A stretch of 64,000 bases of DNA from an uncultured Prevotella sp. (GTDB taxonomy: Bacteria; Bacteroidota; Bacteroidia; Bacteroidales; Bacteroidaceae). Position 1 is the first letter of the stretch. Every line of letters starts with the position of its first letter. The stretch is taken from contig ONQB01000009.1 of assembly GCA_900319905.1 (NCBI GenBank), forward strand, positions 24,862-88,861, read 5' to 3'. A program made the translations under genes and the position numbers. The notes under the pieces were generated by a model that was given only the letters and a program-made list of their open reading frames with translations, ran no database searches and was not told the DNA's origin. Positions 36,951-45,380 of this stretch are shown here, piece by piece.

Positions 36951-37673
36951 TTATCCGATGTTGAATATCTTCAATACATTGTAGCTAATGCCTTCGTCGT
37001 AGACGTCGGTCCCCTCGTGTTTTTTGAGGAAATCCACCACGCGAATGGTGACGGGCAGAGCAATTACCTCGTAGAACGTCTTGAGGAACACCTGCCAGAT
37101 CATGAGCTTAGGCAATTCTTCCACGGGAACGACGCCGCCCAGTGCCAGCGGGAAGAAGATAATGGAGTCGCAGCTCTCTCCTGCCACCGTGCTGAGGATG
37201 GCCCGTGCAGAGAAGTGGCGTCCTTTGTCGTGTATCTTCATTCGGCTCATCACGTAGGCGTTCATGAAGCTTCCCACCAGGAAGGCTACGAAGGAAGCCG
37301 CAGCGATGCGTGGGGCCAGCCCGAAGATGGCGTGGAAGCCATCCTCATTGTGCCAGTAGGGCGCGCCTGGGATGGCATCGCACAGCGCACCCATCGCCAC
37401 GAAGAAGAAGTTCATGGCAAATCCGGTCCAGATGAGCAGGCGCGCCTTTCGGTAGCCCCATACCTCACACACGCAGTCGTTGATGATGTAGGATACGGGG
37501 AAGACGATGAGGCCACCTGTCAAGTTAATTGGGCCGACGGCGATTTGTTTGGTCTCTAACAGATTTGCCAGAATAAGGCAAACACAAAATAGAATACTGA
37601 CGAGCATGTAGGTCATGCTCACGGACTGTCGCTGCGAGCTGGCAGTCCCTGACGGATTGATGTTATCTTTCAT
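36951..37673 (-). CDS. yhhQ: Queuosine precursor transporter (YhhQ/VUT family)
   Basis: 240 residues with six or seven membrane helices (MLVSILFCVCLILANLLE, GGLIVFPVSYIINDCVCEVWGY, LLIWTGFAMNFFFVAMGAL and others). The motif NDCVCEVWGYRKAR and the region around SCDSIIFFPLALGG are diagnostic for the family that takes up preQ0, preQ1 or queuine. It is the first gene of yhhQ-queF, and its start codon lies 3 nt after the pseudoknot of a preQ1-I riboswitch, which supports the substrate. Confidence 0.95.
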   Translation of the reverse strand: MKDNINPSGTASSQRQSVSMTYMLVSILFCVCLILANLLETKQIAVGPINLTGGLIVFPVSYIINDCVCEVWGYRKARLLIWTGFAMNFFFVAMGALCDAIPGAPYWHNEDGFHAIFGLAPRIAAASFVAFLVGSFMNAYVMSRMKIHDKGRHFSARAILSTVAGESCDSIIFFPLALGGVVPVEELPKLMIWQVFLKTFYEVIALPVTIRVVDFLKKHEGTDVYDEGISYNVLKIFNIG

Positions 37674-37675
37674 TT

Positions 37676-37710
37676 CTTGTTTTGTTGAAGGGGGTTGAGC
37701 AAGTACCCCT
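37676..37710 (-). promoter_or_regulatory. preQ1-I riboswitch controlling yhhQ-queF translation
   Basis: On the minus strand, P1 is AGGGG (37710-37706) pairing with CCCCU (37693-37689). The loop holds CUUG (37703-37700), which pairs with CAAG (37679-37676) to form P2. C37694, directly before the 3' strand of P1, is at the position of the preQ1-recognising C. The joining strand UCAACAAAA is A-rich as the class requires and nearly equals that of the known Thermoanaerobacter tengcongensis aptamer. P2 ends 3 nt before the AUG, so ligand binding should hide the start region. It lies in the 50-bp gap after the antiporter gene. Confidence 0.9.
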
Positions 37711-37723
37711 GCATGTTATTCGT

Positions 37724-38692
37724 TTAGAGGAGCCACCACATGTATCCTGCGAAGATGATAACGAGCACTATGCCTTCCCATCGTTCGATGCGGTATTTGG
37801 TGAAGGAGAAGAGCCAGATGAATAATATCGACGCCACCATCACTGCAAGGTCGACCATGGTGATACCCGTAATGGCCATTGGCGTGATGAGTCCAGTGAT
37901 GCCAAGAATCATCAGAATGTTGAACACATTCGATCCTAGCACGTTGCCGATGGCTATGCCGCTGTTACCCTTGTAGGCTGCCACGGTGCTGGTGGCCAGC
38001 TCAGGCAGCGAGGTACCTCCGGCCACGATGGTCAAACCAATGACGGCATCGCTGACGCCAAGACTGCGGGCGAGAGAGGACGCGTTGTCGACAAAAAGAT
38101 TGGAGCCAACTATCAATGCTACCAGTCCGACGATGATGAGCAGTATAGCCTTACCCATTGGCATGAGTTGTTTGAGCGTGTCCTCGCTGTTGTCGTTCTG
38201 TCCATTCTTGGCACCTCTCAACGTAAAACCAATAAAGACGATGAACAGAACGAAGAGGATAGCTGCATCCAAACGGGAGATGTGCTGGTCAAGTGTCATG
38301 ATCATGAGCAGCACCGAAGCCAGCAGTGCCACGGGGACATCTTGTTTAACTGTGGTCTTGAGAATGGTGATTGGGGCTACGATGGCCGCTATGCCCACGA
38401 TTAATAAGGCGTTGAAGATATTACTTCCTACGATGTTGCCCACTGCCAGATCGGGTGTGCCGTTGATGGCGGAGATCAGACTGACGAAGAACTCAGGCAT
38501 GGAGGTACCGATGGCCACAATGGTCAGACCTATCACAATCTGTGGCACGCCCATGCGCTGTGCCATGCCCACCGAACCACCGGTGAGCCAGTCGGCGCCT
38601 TTCAATACCACGACAATGCCTATGATAAGGAGTACCACTTGCAACCATGCCTGTGAGGGGGCAAGCGAAAAAAGTAATATGTTGTTTCCCAT
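37724..38692 (-). CDS. Calcium/sodium antiporter (CaCA family, YrbG-like)
   Basis: 322 residues from ATG 38692, chosen because a TAACTTTG box at 38711-38718 places transcription start after the alternative upstream start. About ten membrane helices are arranged in two inverted halves, each with the alpha-repeat motif: VIGLTIVAIGTSMPEFFVS (residues about 54-72) and VIGLTIVAGGTSLPELATS (about 205-223). A hydrophilic loop near residue 150 joins the halves. It exchanges cations, probably Ca2+ for Na+ or H+, across the inner membrane. The yhhQ riboswitch begins 14 bp after its stop codon. Confidence 0.93.
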   Translation of the reverse strand: MGNNILLFSLAPSQAWLQVVLLIIGIVVVLKGADWLTGGSVGMAQRMGVPQIVIGLTIVAIGTSMPEFFVSLISAINGTPDLAVGNIVGSNIFNALLIVGIAAIVAPITILKTTVKQDVPVALLASVLLMIMTLDQHISRLDAAILFVLFIVFIGFTLRGAKNGQNDNSEDTLKQLMPMGKAILLIIVGLVALIVGSNLFVDNASSLARSLGVSDAVIGLTIVAGGTSLPELATSTVAAYKGNSGIAIGNVLGSNVFNILMILGITGLITPMAITGITMVDLAVMVASILFIWLFSFTKYRIERWEGIVLVIIFAGYMWWLL

Positions 38693-38710
38693 CTTTGTCT
38701 TATTGGAGTG

Positions 38711-38718
38711 CAAAGTTA
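38711..38718 (-). promoter_or_regulatory. Bacteroidetes -7 element for the antiporter gene (TAACTTTG)
   Basis: The minus-strand TAACTTTG lies directly after the hsp20 terminator and 19 bp before the antiporter ATG. Confidence 0.5.
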
Positions 38719-38754
38719 CAAAAAAGCCTCGGATATTCGCATACCCGAGGCTTA
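38717..38754 (-). terminator. Rho-independent terminator of hsp20
   Basis: On the minus strand AGCCTCGG (38752-38745) pairs with CCGAGGCT (38732-38725), followed by six T residues. The stem is GC-rich and perfect over eight pairs. Confidence 0.85.
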
Positions 38755-38861
38755 AAAACTAACAATCACACAATTATAAATTTACTTATGGAACAAATGC
38801 TTTCGAATGATTATATCCTTTTCTTCATAGCATTCCTCTCGCGAGTAAGAGCGTTTGGACT

Positions 38862-39281
38862 TTACCCAATCTCAATGCTTCGGCTCACTTGCGTTTCTTG
38901 TTTGCCAACCTTCGGCAGTACAATGGTTAGTACGCCGTCGGCCACATGAGCCTCAATCTTGTCTTTGTCTACGTCGTCGGGCAGGGTATATGTCTGCTCA
39001 AACTTAGCGTAGCTCCACTCGCGACGCACGTAGTGGGCATTGTCCTCCTGCTTCTCTGACTGCTTGCCCATCTTCAGCGTCAGGTTGCCGTCGGCATTCA
39101 GACTTACGCTGAAGTCGTCTTTCGTCAAGCCGGGTGCTGCTACCTGCATCTCATAGCCATCGACACGCTCCAGAACGTTGACCGAAGGTGAGGCTGCTTT
39201 ACTGGTAGCATAGTGTACAGGCATATCTATGTTGAAGAAGTCGTTAAATACTTCTGGAAGCCAATTCATACGTGTATTCAT
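38862..39281 (-). CDS. Small heat-shock protein, Hsp20/alpha-crystallin family
   Basis: 139 residues. The alpha-crystallin domain covers residues about 38-130 (NVLERVDGYEMQVAAPGLTKDDFSVSLN, then VADGVLTIVLPKVGKQETQ), with the hallmark GVLTIVLPK strand. The N-terminal arm MNTRMNWLPEVFNDFFN is typical of Bacteroidetes members. It would hold unfolded proteins as an ATP-independent chaperone. It is divergent from the TonB receptor gene and ends in a strong terminator. Confidence 0.95.
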   Translation of the reverse strand: MNTRMNWLPEVFNDFFNIDMPVHYATSKAASPSVNVLERVDGYEMQVAAPGLTKDDFSVSLNADGNLTLKMGKQSEKQEDNAHYVRREWSYAKFEQTYTLPDDVDKDKIEAHVADGVLTIVLPKVGKQETQVSRSIEIG

Positions 39282-39519
39282 AATCTAATCTCCTATTTTC
39301 TAAATGATTCGTTAATGTTTACGCCCTACTACTTGCAACCCTTGTGCCGAAGATAGGAATATGCCAAAATGACATTTATGGCTGTCATTATGACGTATGA
39401 CCCTTGTTTCGCTCCTCGTCTTCTGTGGTTGTGAAGCGTGATATCGCGAGCGGTGTTTGGAATAAGGAAATGTAACGGCCTTTACATATTCTTGTAACAG
39501 TATCGCAACACATCTTACT

Positions 39520-39527
39520 TAATTTTG
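39520..39527 (+). promoter_or_regulatory. Bacteroidetes -7 element for the TonB receptor gene (TAATTTTG)
   Basis: TAATTTTG lies 30 bp before the chosen ATG at 39558. It overlaps the alternative start at 39525, which therefore cannot be used. A -33 box is only partly matched. Confidence 0.5.
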
Positions 39528-39557
39528 CAACCGTTTAAAGAATCACACAACAATAAC

Positions 39558-42332
39558 ATGAGAAAAAGGTTAACGACGGTTGCCCTTTGTTTGGCAACTG
39601 CTTCGGTCTTGAGTGCGAAGCCTATTCAAGGCGTAGTCAGAGACAGCAGAACCGGCGAGCCCTTGATTGGCACCGTAGTGCAGGTGAAGTGTCAGCAATC
39701 GCTGAGCACGACAACGGGTCTTGACGGGTCCTTCAAACTTTCAGGGCTGCCCGATGAGGGAAAAGTGACGCTTGTTATCACTTACATGAGCTACAAGACC
39801 AAGGAACTCACGGTTGACATGTCGCACAGTGAGAGCTTGTCCATCAAAATGGATGAGGACACTAAAGAACTTGGTGAAGTCGTTGTGAAGGGCTTCAAGA
39901 GCAACCGCACCGACGTGAGCGCAGTCTCCATGGTAAAGAACTCTCCGCAGGTGCTCAATGTCATGAGTGCCCAGGCCATCCAACTTTCGCCTGATGTCAA
40001 CGTGGCCAGTGTGTTGCAGCGCGTTTCTGGTGTGACCATGCAGCCCGATGCCTCTGGTGAGGCATCGTACGCTATATTAAGAGGTATGGACAAGCGCTAC
40101 AACTACACCCTCGTGAATGGCGTGAAGATTCCGAGTCCTGACGACAAAAACCGCTACGTGCCGCTCAACCTCTTCCCGTCTGACCTGATGGATCGCGTTG
40201 TAGTGGCCAAGTCGCTCACCGCTGATATGGAGGGCGATGCCGCAGGTGGTGTCGTCGACATGAACATGAAGGACGCGCCGGGCGAGTTCCACTTGCAGGC
40301 CAATGCGGCTGTGGGTGCCACAGACTACTTTTGGCAGAGTGACAAGACCTCAGCTCTTTGGGGAAACATCAACTATGACTATCTCAGTGCCAAGCGTGGC
40401 AGCACTACGGCGAAGGCACCTTACGAAAAATACGGAAGTACCTATGACGCCACATCTGCCGACTTCAAAAATGGCGGCTCACAAGTCACCCGTTACAGCA
40501 TGCCATTGCCCAATCTTAATGCTGGTATCTCCGTCGGTGACCGTTTCTGGCAGAAACGCCTCGGCGTACTTCTGGCTGCCAATTTGCAGAACATTTACCG
40601 TGGCACGGAGCGCGACCTGAACAAAGAGGTGATGGCCAACGGTGAGGAGACGGAGTATATCTCTTCCATCAAGAAACGCCTTTATTCCATTCATGACCTT
40701 AACCTGGGACTCCATGGAAAGGTAGACCTGAATCTTGGATCCCATAAGGTTGAGTGGTATGACATGCTCGTGTGCCGTCGTGAGGACAACACCCGCTATA
40801 GCAAGGGCATGACCACAGATTATGACTTCGATCTTGCCGGCGGCAACTGGACACGTACCGACGAGCTGCGTACCATGACCCAGACACAGACCATCTTTGC
40901 CTCCACTATTAAGGGTACCCACCAGCTCACACGCCATTTCACCATCGACTGGGCAGGTCTCTTTGCGGATGCCCGTGAGAAAGACCCCGACCGTGTCTAT
41001 ACCACTATCAAGAACACTGTCGTTGGTGGTGAGACGACAAAGGTGCTGCCTTTCTCTCAGGAGCGTCGCTTCCAGCACAACGATGACAAGGACTGGACAG
41101 GATACTTGAACTTCACGTGGGAGACACCATTTGAGCATCAGTTTAAGGCTGTGTGGAAAGCCGGCGGCATGTATCGCAACAAAAAGCGCAACAACCGATA
41201 CTATTCTTATATCTTTAGTCCTACCGACATCAGTGCGACTCTTGATGGCAACGAACTGGACGCTTTCGACGGCATTGACTGGACCATCAAGACACCACGC
41301 TCACAAGCCTCACAGCTCAACTACGACTCCAAGGAACATATCGGAGCCACCTACGCCATGGTGACGCTCTCATCAAAACTCGGTGAGCTCATCGCCGGTT
41401 TCCGCGCCGAGCACACCAATCAGCTCTACACCATGCTGCAGCGCTTCGAAACCACCGGTTCGCTCGGCGAACAGAGCTACTGGGACTATCTGCCCTCGGC
41501 AGCCCTGCGCTGGAAAATCAACAAGAAGATGAACCTGCGTTTTAACTACTACAAGAGCATCAACCGTCCGGGCTTCTACGAACTCGTGCCGTATCAGCTT
41601 GACGGTGAAGACTACACTGAAAAAGGGAACCCCACACTGAAGCGTGCCCGCATCGACAACATCGACCTGCGCTGGGAGTGGTTCCCCTCGCAGAATGAGC
41701 AGGTGCTTCTCGGTGTCTTCTATAAGTATCTGAAGGATCCTATTGAGACCAGTTTCGATGTGGATCAGCGGCAAACCAACGCCAGCTACTACATGCCACA
41801 AAACCTTGGTAACGCGAAGAACTACGGCGTGGAGTTCGACATCGTGAAGTACATCCGCCACTTCGGATTGAAGGCCAACTACACTTATACCCACTCGGCT
41901 ATCACCACACCGAAAAGGCACTACACGGCGACCAATGTGATAGAGACTGTTGACCAGACGCGTCCGCTCGTCAACCAGGCTCCTCACACTGCCAACCTCT
42001 CCTTATTATATAAGGACACCAACCATGGATGGAACGGGCAGCTTGCCACCTCTTACACAGGCACTCGTCTGGTGCTTGTCTCACCCTATCTCGATTCTGA
42101 TGAGTGGGAACGTCACTTCTTCTCGCTCGACCTTAGTGGAGAGAAGCGCTTCAAGAACGGCCTCGCCATCTTCATCAAAGGCAACAATCTGCTCAACACG
42201 AAACGCGAGCGCTATCTGAAAACCACCAATGAGTATAATGCCAACATCCCCGGACAGCCCTCCGACCGCACCATCGTGGGTACCTACCGCTATGGCCGCA
42301 CCTTCCTCGTGGGTGTGAGATACACGATGTAA
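39558..42332 (+). CDS. TonB-dependent outer-membrane receptor
   Basis: 924 residues from ATG 39558. A signal peptide ends near LSA-KP; residues about 20-100 form a carboxypeptidase-D-regulatory-like domain (IQGVVRDSRTGEPLIGTVVQV). The plug occupies about 125-235 (LQRVSGVTMQPDASGEASYAILRGMD, with DRVVVAKSLTADMEGDAAGGVVDM at its end). The rest is a barrel with large aromatic loops ending in FLVGVRYTM. It lacks a SusD partner. The two genes that follow encode a beta-helix lipoprotein and a secreted phosphatase, so it may import a product of the phosphatase; the ligand is unknown. Confidence 0.93.
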   Translation: MRKRLTTVALCLATASVLSAKPIQGVVRDSRTGEPLIGTVVQVKCQQSLSTTTGLDGSFKLSGLPDEGKVTLVITYMSYKTKELTVDMSHSESLSIKMDEDTKELGEVVVKGFKSNRTDVSAVSMVKNSPQVLNVMSAQAIQLSPDVNVASVLQRVSGVTMQPDASGEASYAILRGMDKRYNYTLVNGVKIPSPDDKNRYVPLNLFPSDLMDRVVVAKSLTADMEGDAAGGVVDMNMKDAPGEFHLQANAAVGATDYFWQSDKTSALWGNINYDYLSAKRGSTTAKAPYEKYGSTYDATSADFKNGGSQVTRYSMPLPNLNAGISVGDRFWQKRLGVLLAANLQNIYRGTERDLNKEVMANGEETEYISSIKKRLYSIHDLNLGLHGKVDLNLGSHKVEWYDMLVCRREDNTRYSKGMTTDYDFDLAGGNWTRTDELRTMTQTQTIFASTIKGTHQLTRHFTIDWAGLFADAREKDPDRVYTTIKNTVVGGETTKVLPFSQERRFQHNDDKDWTGYLNFTWETPFEHQFKAVWKAGGMYRNKKRNNRYYSYIFSPTDISATLDGNELDAFDGIDWTIKTPRSQASQLNYDSKEHIGATYAMVTLSSKLGELIAGFRAEHTNQLYTMLQRFETTGSLGEQSYWDYLPSAALRWKINKKMNLRFNYYKSINRPGFYELVPYQLDGEDYTEKGNPTLKRARIDNIDLRWEWFPSQNEQVLLGVFYKYLKDPIETSFDVDQRQTNASYYMPQNLGNAKNYGVEFDIVKYIRHFGLKANYTYTHSAITTPKRHYTATNVIETVDQTRPLVNQAPHTANLSLLYKDTNHGWNGQLATSYTGTRLVLVSPYLDSDEWERHFFSLDLSGEKRFKNGLAIFIKGNNLLNTKRERYLKTTNEYNANIPGQPSDRTIVGTYRYGRTFLVGVRYTM

Positions 42333-42369
42333 TTAAATGATAATCATTAAATACTTAACATTAAACAAG

Positions 42370-43761
42370 ATGAAATGTTTTTTATCCGCCGGACTCTTTG
42401 CCACGGCTCTCGCTTTTGGACTGAGCTCCTGTGAAAACGAGAATATCAACCCCTATGACTACGCTGCCAAGACCGACACCATCACTATCAACACTGGTGA
42501 CGAGAACACGGTGAAGACGGAGACAGCCTCTTATCCTACCGGCTCCATTGTCTGGAGCCACGACACCACACTTGTGACCTCGTTTAAGGTCCCTGAGGGC
42601 GCATCGCTCTACATTGAGCCTGGCGTCCATGTCACTATTGCCCACGACTCGCAGGAAGAAGACAAGCACCCCATCGAGATCGTCGTCCTCGGCAACCTCT
42701 ACGCCATGGGTACTGCCGAGAAGCCTGTCACCATCAAATCAGACACGGGCAAACCCAACGACTGGGGCGGCATCATCTGTGGATACAACAGCGAGGAGGT
42801 CGTACTTAGCCATGTAGAGCTTGCTGACGGCGGCGCCACACCTACTGAAAGCTCAATGTCGTTTCAGAATAAGCTCTTCAAGACCACGATCGATGGTGGT
42901 GTGCCCGCCTTCCACTTCTGCAACACCACAGGTCGATTTGCTATGATTGACTGCTATCTGCACGACAACTACAACGACCAGACCAATTTCACGGGTGGCA
43001 ACGGTGTCATTGCCGGGTGTACCTTCTCCGATAGTGGCAATGCTGCAGATGGTGGTGAGGCAATCAATGTGAAATCGGGCTGTACGCTCGACATCGCCTA
43101 CAACCTCATCTATAACGCCTGCACCAATGCCTTCAAGCTCTCGGACTCGGGCGTAGAGAAGAATTTCGCTTCTAAGCTCGTCATCTACAACAATACTGCT
43201 GTGGACTGCGGATGGCGACGCTCTAAGAATGCCAAGGGTGGTAATGTGTGGTTGGAGAAAGGCATCGCACCTACCTTTGTCAACAATCTGCTTGTGGACA
43301 ACCGATATGGCATTCGTCAGCCGAAAAAAGACGGTGGCGACATTGCCAACAGCGTGCTCGCACCCAACTATCTTTTTGCCTCTACGGCTGATGGCGTGGC
43401 TCAACAGGCCAAAGACTATTCGCTGATTGTATGGGACGACGTCAATATTACCAGTTCTGCGCCTGAGGATCTCAGCAAGCTCTTCGTCAACTTCGCCCAA
43501 AGTGACAAGATGAATATCAACTGCGAAAACGACGATGTGGCCAAGGGTGCTCCCCTCTCCTGGAACAATGCTTGGGACTTCCACTTGCAAGCTGGTGCAG
43601 TGGCTTTGACGGGCGGCACTGCCTCGGTGACCCGCAACTTCCCCACCGGCCTGGCTTTCTTTGGCATGAAGAAGGTCAAATGGGTGGACAATGTTAACGA
43701 CCAGAACTATTACTTCGTTGCACCTGCTGCAAGTGCATATTTCGGAGCCTACGGCAAATAG
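42370..43761 (+). CDS. Right-handed beta-helix lipoprotein
   Basis: 463 residues from ATG 42370; the longer frame would only add an untypical leader. Lipobox GLSSC (Cys21), then an acidic stretch (ENENINPYDYAAKTD). Residues about 60-330 show the spaced short strands of a parallel beta-helix (GASLYIEPGVHVTIAHDS, IEIVVLGNLYAMGTAEKPVTIKSD, GCTFSDSGNAADGGEAINVKSGCTLDIAYNLIYN). GTAEKPVTI and DWGGII resemble surface beta-helix proteins of Bacteroidetes that are not lyases. The catalytic set of pectate lyases is not evident. It lies 37 bp after the receptor gene and may be its surface binding partner. Confidence 0.82.
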   Translation: MKCFLSAGLFATALAFGLSSCENENINPYDYAAKTDTITINTGDENTVKTETASYPTGSIVWSHDTTLVTSFKVPEGASLYIEPGVHVTIAHDSQEEDKHPIEIVVLGNLYAMGTAEKPVTIKSDTGKPNDWGGIICGYNSEEVVLSHVELADGGATPTESSMSFQNKLFKTTIDGGVPAFHFCNTTGRFAMIDCYLHDNYNDQTNFTGGNGVIAGCTFSDSGNAADGGEAINVKSGCTLDIAYNLIYNACTNAFKLSDSGVEKNFASKLVIYNNTAVDCGWRRSKNAKGGNVWLEKGIAPTFVNNLLVDNRYGIRQPKKDGGDIANSVLAPNYLFASTADGVAQQAKDYSLIVWDDVNITSSAPEDLSKLFVNFAQSDKMNINCENDDVAKGAPLSWNNAWDFHLQAGAVALTGGTASVTRNFPTGLAFFGMKKVKWVDNVNDQNYYFVAPAASAYFGAYGK

Positions 43762-43802
43762 TCTCTATGGTTCCTATAGCTTTCATTAACAGTAACATCA
43801 TT

Positions 43803-44756
43803 ATGAAGAATTCTCTTTTCAGTAGGCTCTTCGCAGTCATCCTACTTTCAGTAGCAGCATTCCTCCCCTCGTATGCTCAATCGCCCACCGAGTGGAAACA
43901 GATGAAGAGCGATGTCAACCTTTTCTGGGTCAACGACATGGGGCGGAACGGTTACTACGACCAAAAAACGATTGCTGAGAAAATGGGTGCGATGGGCGAG
44001 ACCATTGGCATCGAAGGCATCATCGCTGTGGGCGATATCCATCACTTCAATGGCGTGGAAAGCGTCAACGATCCGCTGTGGCGCACCAATTACGAGGATA
44101 TCTACTCGCATCCCGAACTCATGTGTTTCTGGTACCCTTTGTTGGGCAACCATGAATATCGTGGCAACACGCAGGCCGTGCTCGACTACGCCAAGGTGAG
44201 CCGCAGGTGGAATATGCCGTCGCGCTACTACAGCAAGGTGTTTGAGGGCAATGGTACAACGCTGCGCATCGTATTCATCGACACTACGCCCCTCATGGAC
44301 TGCTATCGCAACGATTCCACTACTTATCCCGACGCTCACAAGCAGAACCGCGAACGGCAACTGGCATGGATCGACAGCACACTGACGGCGGCTCATGAGG
44401 ACTGGGTGATCTGTGTAGGACATCATCCTATCTATGCGCAGACTCCGAAGAAGGACGTGGAGCGAGCTGATATGCAGAAATATCTGCTTCCGGTGCTGAA
44501 GAAGCATAAGAATGTGGCTGTCTATGGCTGTGGCCATATCCACAACTTCCAGTACATCCGCAAACCCGATACCGACATTGCGTTCTGGGTGAACAGTGCT
44601 GCAGCGCTCTCGCGTAAGGTGAGTCCTACCGACGGCACGCAGTGGTGCAGCCCGTCAACCGGCTTCACGGTTATTGCAGCTTCCAAGAAAAATCTTTCGC
44701 TCTATGCAGTGGACAAAGACGGAATGACACTGTATACGTTGACGAAGAACAAATAG
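43803..44756 (+). CDS. Secreted metallophosphoesterase (acid-phosphatase-like)
   Basis: 317 residues from ATG 43803 with a cleavable signal peptide (FLPSYAQS). The calcineurin-type metal ligands appear in order: NDMGRNG (in place of the GDWG of tartrate-resistant acid phosphatases), VGDIHHF, LLGNHEYRG, CVGHHPIYA and GCGHIHNF. It should hydrolyse phosphate monoesters in the periplasm or outside the cell. It is third in a unit with the TonB receptor and the beta-helix lipoprotein (41 bp gap). The set could scavenge organic phosphate, but no Pho-type regulatory site was identified. Confidence 0.87.
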   Translation: MKNSLFSRLFAVILLSVAAFLPSYAQSPTEWKQMKSDVNLFWVNDMGRNGYYDQKTIAEKMGAMGETIGIEGIIAVGDIHHFNGVESVNDPLWRTNYEDIYSHPELMCFWYPLLGNHEYRGNTQAVLDYAKVSRRWNMPSRYYSKVFEGNGTTLRIVFIDTTPLMDCYRNDSTTYPDAHKQNRERQLAWIDSTLTAAHEDWVICVGHHPIYAQTPKKDVERADMQKYLLPVLKKHKNVAVYGCGHIHNFQYIRKPDTDIAFWVNSAAALSRKVSPTDGTQWCSPSTGFTVIAASKKNLSLYAVDKDGMTLYTLTKNK

Positions 44757-44930
44757 CCATATGTCAAGAAAATACTTGCGATTTTAACACTTCTGAGCAA
44801 TCACTTCTAGAAAAGAATCAAGGCCTTTTAAGGTGTTGTTGATAGGCAGTTGACATCTTTCTTTATGCATACAAGCATGACGAACGTGCCATTTGGACGG
44901 TATGAAGCCTTATTCGTGCCCATGCAGCAT

Positions 44931-45018
44931 CACCTTTTCGGCGATAGGGCATTGCCTTTTCGGCGATAGGCCGTCGGCTTTTCGCCGAAGAAGCAACGGC
45001 TTTTCGCCGATATTCCAA
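44931..45018. repeat. 22-bp tandem array C, 4 units with TTTTCGSCGA core
   Basis: Cores at 44939, 44961 (CGGCG), 44983 and 45005 (CGCCG) are exactly 22 bp apart. The first two units carry CGGCG and the last two CGCCG, so array C joins the variants that dominate arrays B and A. Confidence 0.92.
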
Positions 45019-45107
45019 GCGTGCTTCGACAATGAAAGCCTGCATCGTTGATGACGATTGCACATCACTCTGATATTCAGATAGATATAAATTTATGAGA
45101 AACTTTG

Positions 45108-45165
45108 CTGAGAATCGCGCACAGACAGGCAAAGGGCGACTTGCTGAAAACAGCGCGATTCTCAG
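45108..45165. repeat. 13-bp perfect inverted repeat
   Basis: CTGAGAATCGCGC (45108-45120) and GCGCGATTCTCAG (45153-45165) are exact reverse complements with a 32-bp loop. TCTGAGAATCGCG also occurs beside array A at 11611. Confidence 0.85.
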
Positions 45166-45291
45166 AGTGGCTGTTGTCAATTTCTTTCGTTAAGGCAACG
45201 TTGGCTGTTCTGTTTGGATCATTGTTCTGAGGCTTTAACGATATATAACCAAAATTGTTTGGCGATTATACACTAATAGCTTAAATTTGCA

Positions 45292-45299
45292 ACACTCTT
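45292..45299 (+). promoter_or_regulatory. Candidate Bacteroidetes -7 element for the GH51 gene (TAAATTTG)
   Basis: TAAATTTG lies about 80 bp before the ATG at 45381. A TTTG at 45258 is too far upstream for a normal -33 box. Confidence 0.4.
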
Positions 45300-45380
45300 A
45301 AATATCGGCCATTGACGCCTTGTGTAGTAGTCAGTGACAGACCGTCGATTGTTGTTGAAATTAATATAACCTATAAGTCA

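Larger units (their letters stand above)
44757..45380. other. 624-bp intergenic region with 22-bp array and 13-bp inverted repeat
   Basis: No credible gene. It contains TTTTAACAC near 44784, four 22-bp repeat units (44931-45018), a 13-bp perfect inverted repeat CTGAGAATCGCGC/GCGCGATTCTCAG (45108-45165) and a TAAATTTG box (45292-45299) before the GH51 gene. The two flanking genes both read left to right. Confidence 0.8.

Noticed and set aside
44757-44842. Short frame continuing past the phosphatase gene as a separate small gene
   Set aside because: It overlaps the end of the phosphatase gene in another frame and shows no ribosome-binding or family signal.
11741-45018. CRISPR array
   Set aside because: Units are only 22 bp in total with about 9 bp between cores, too short for repeat plus spacer, and no cas gene is in the window.
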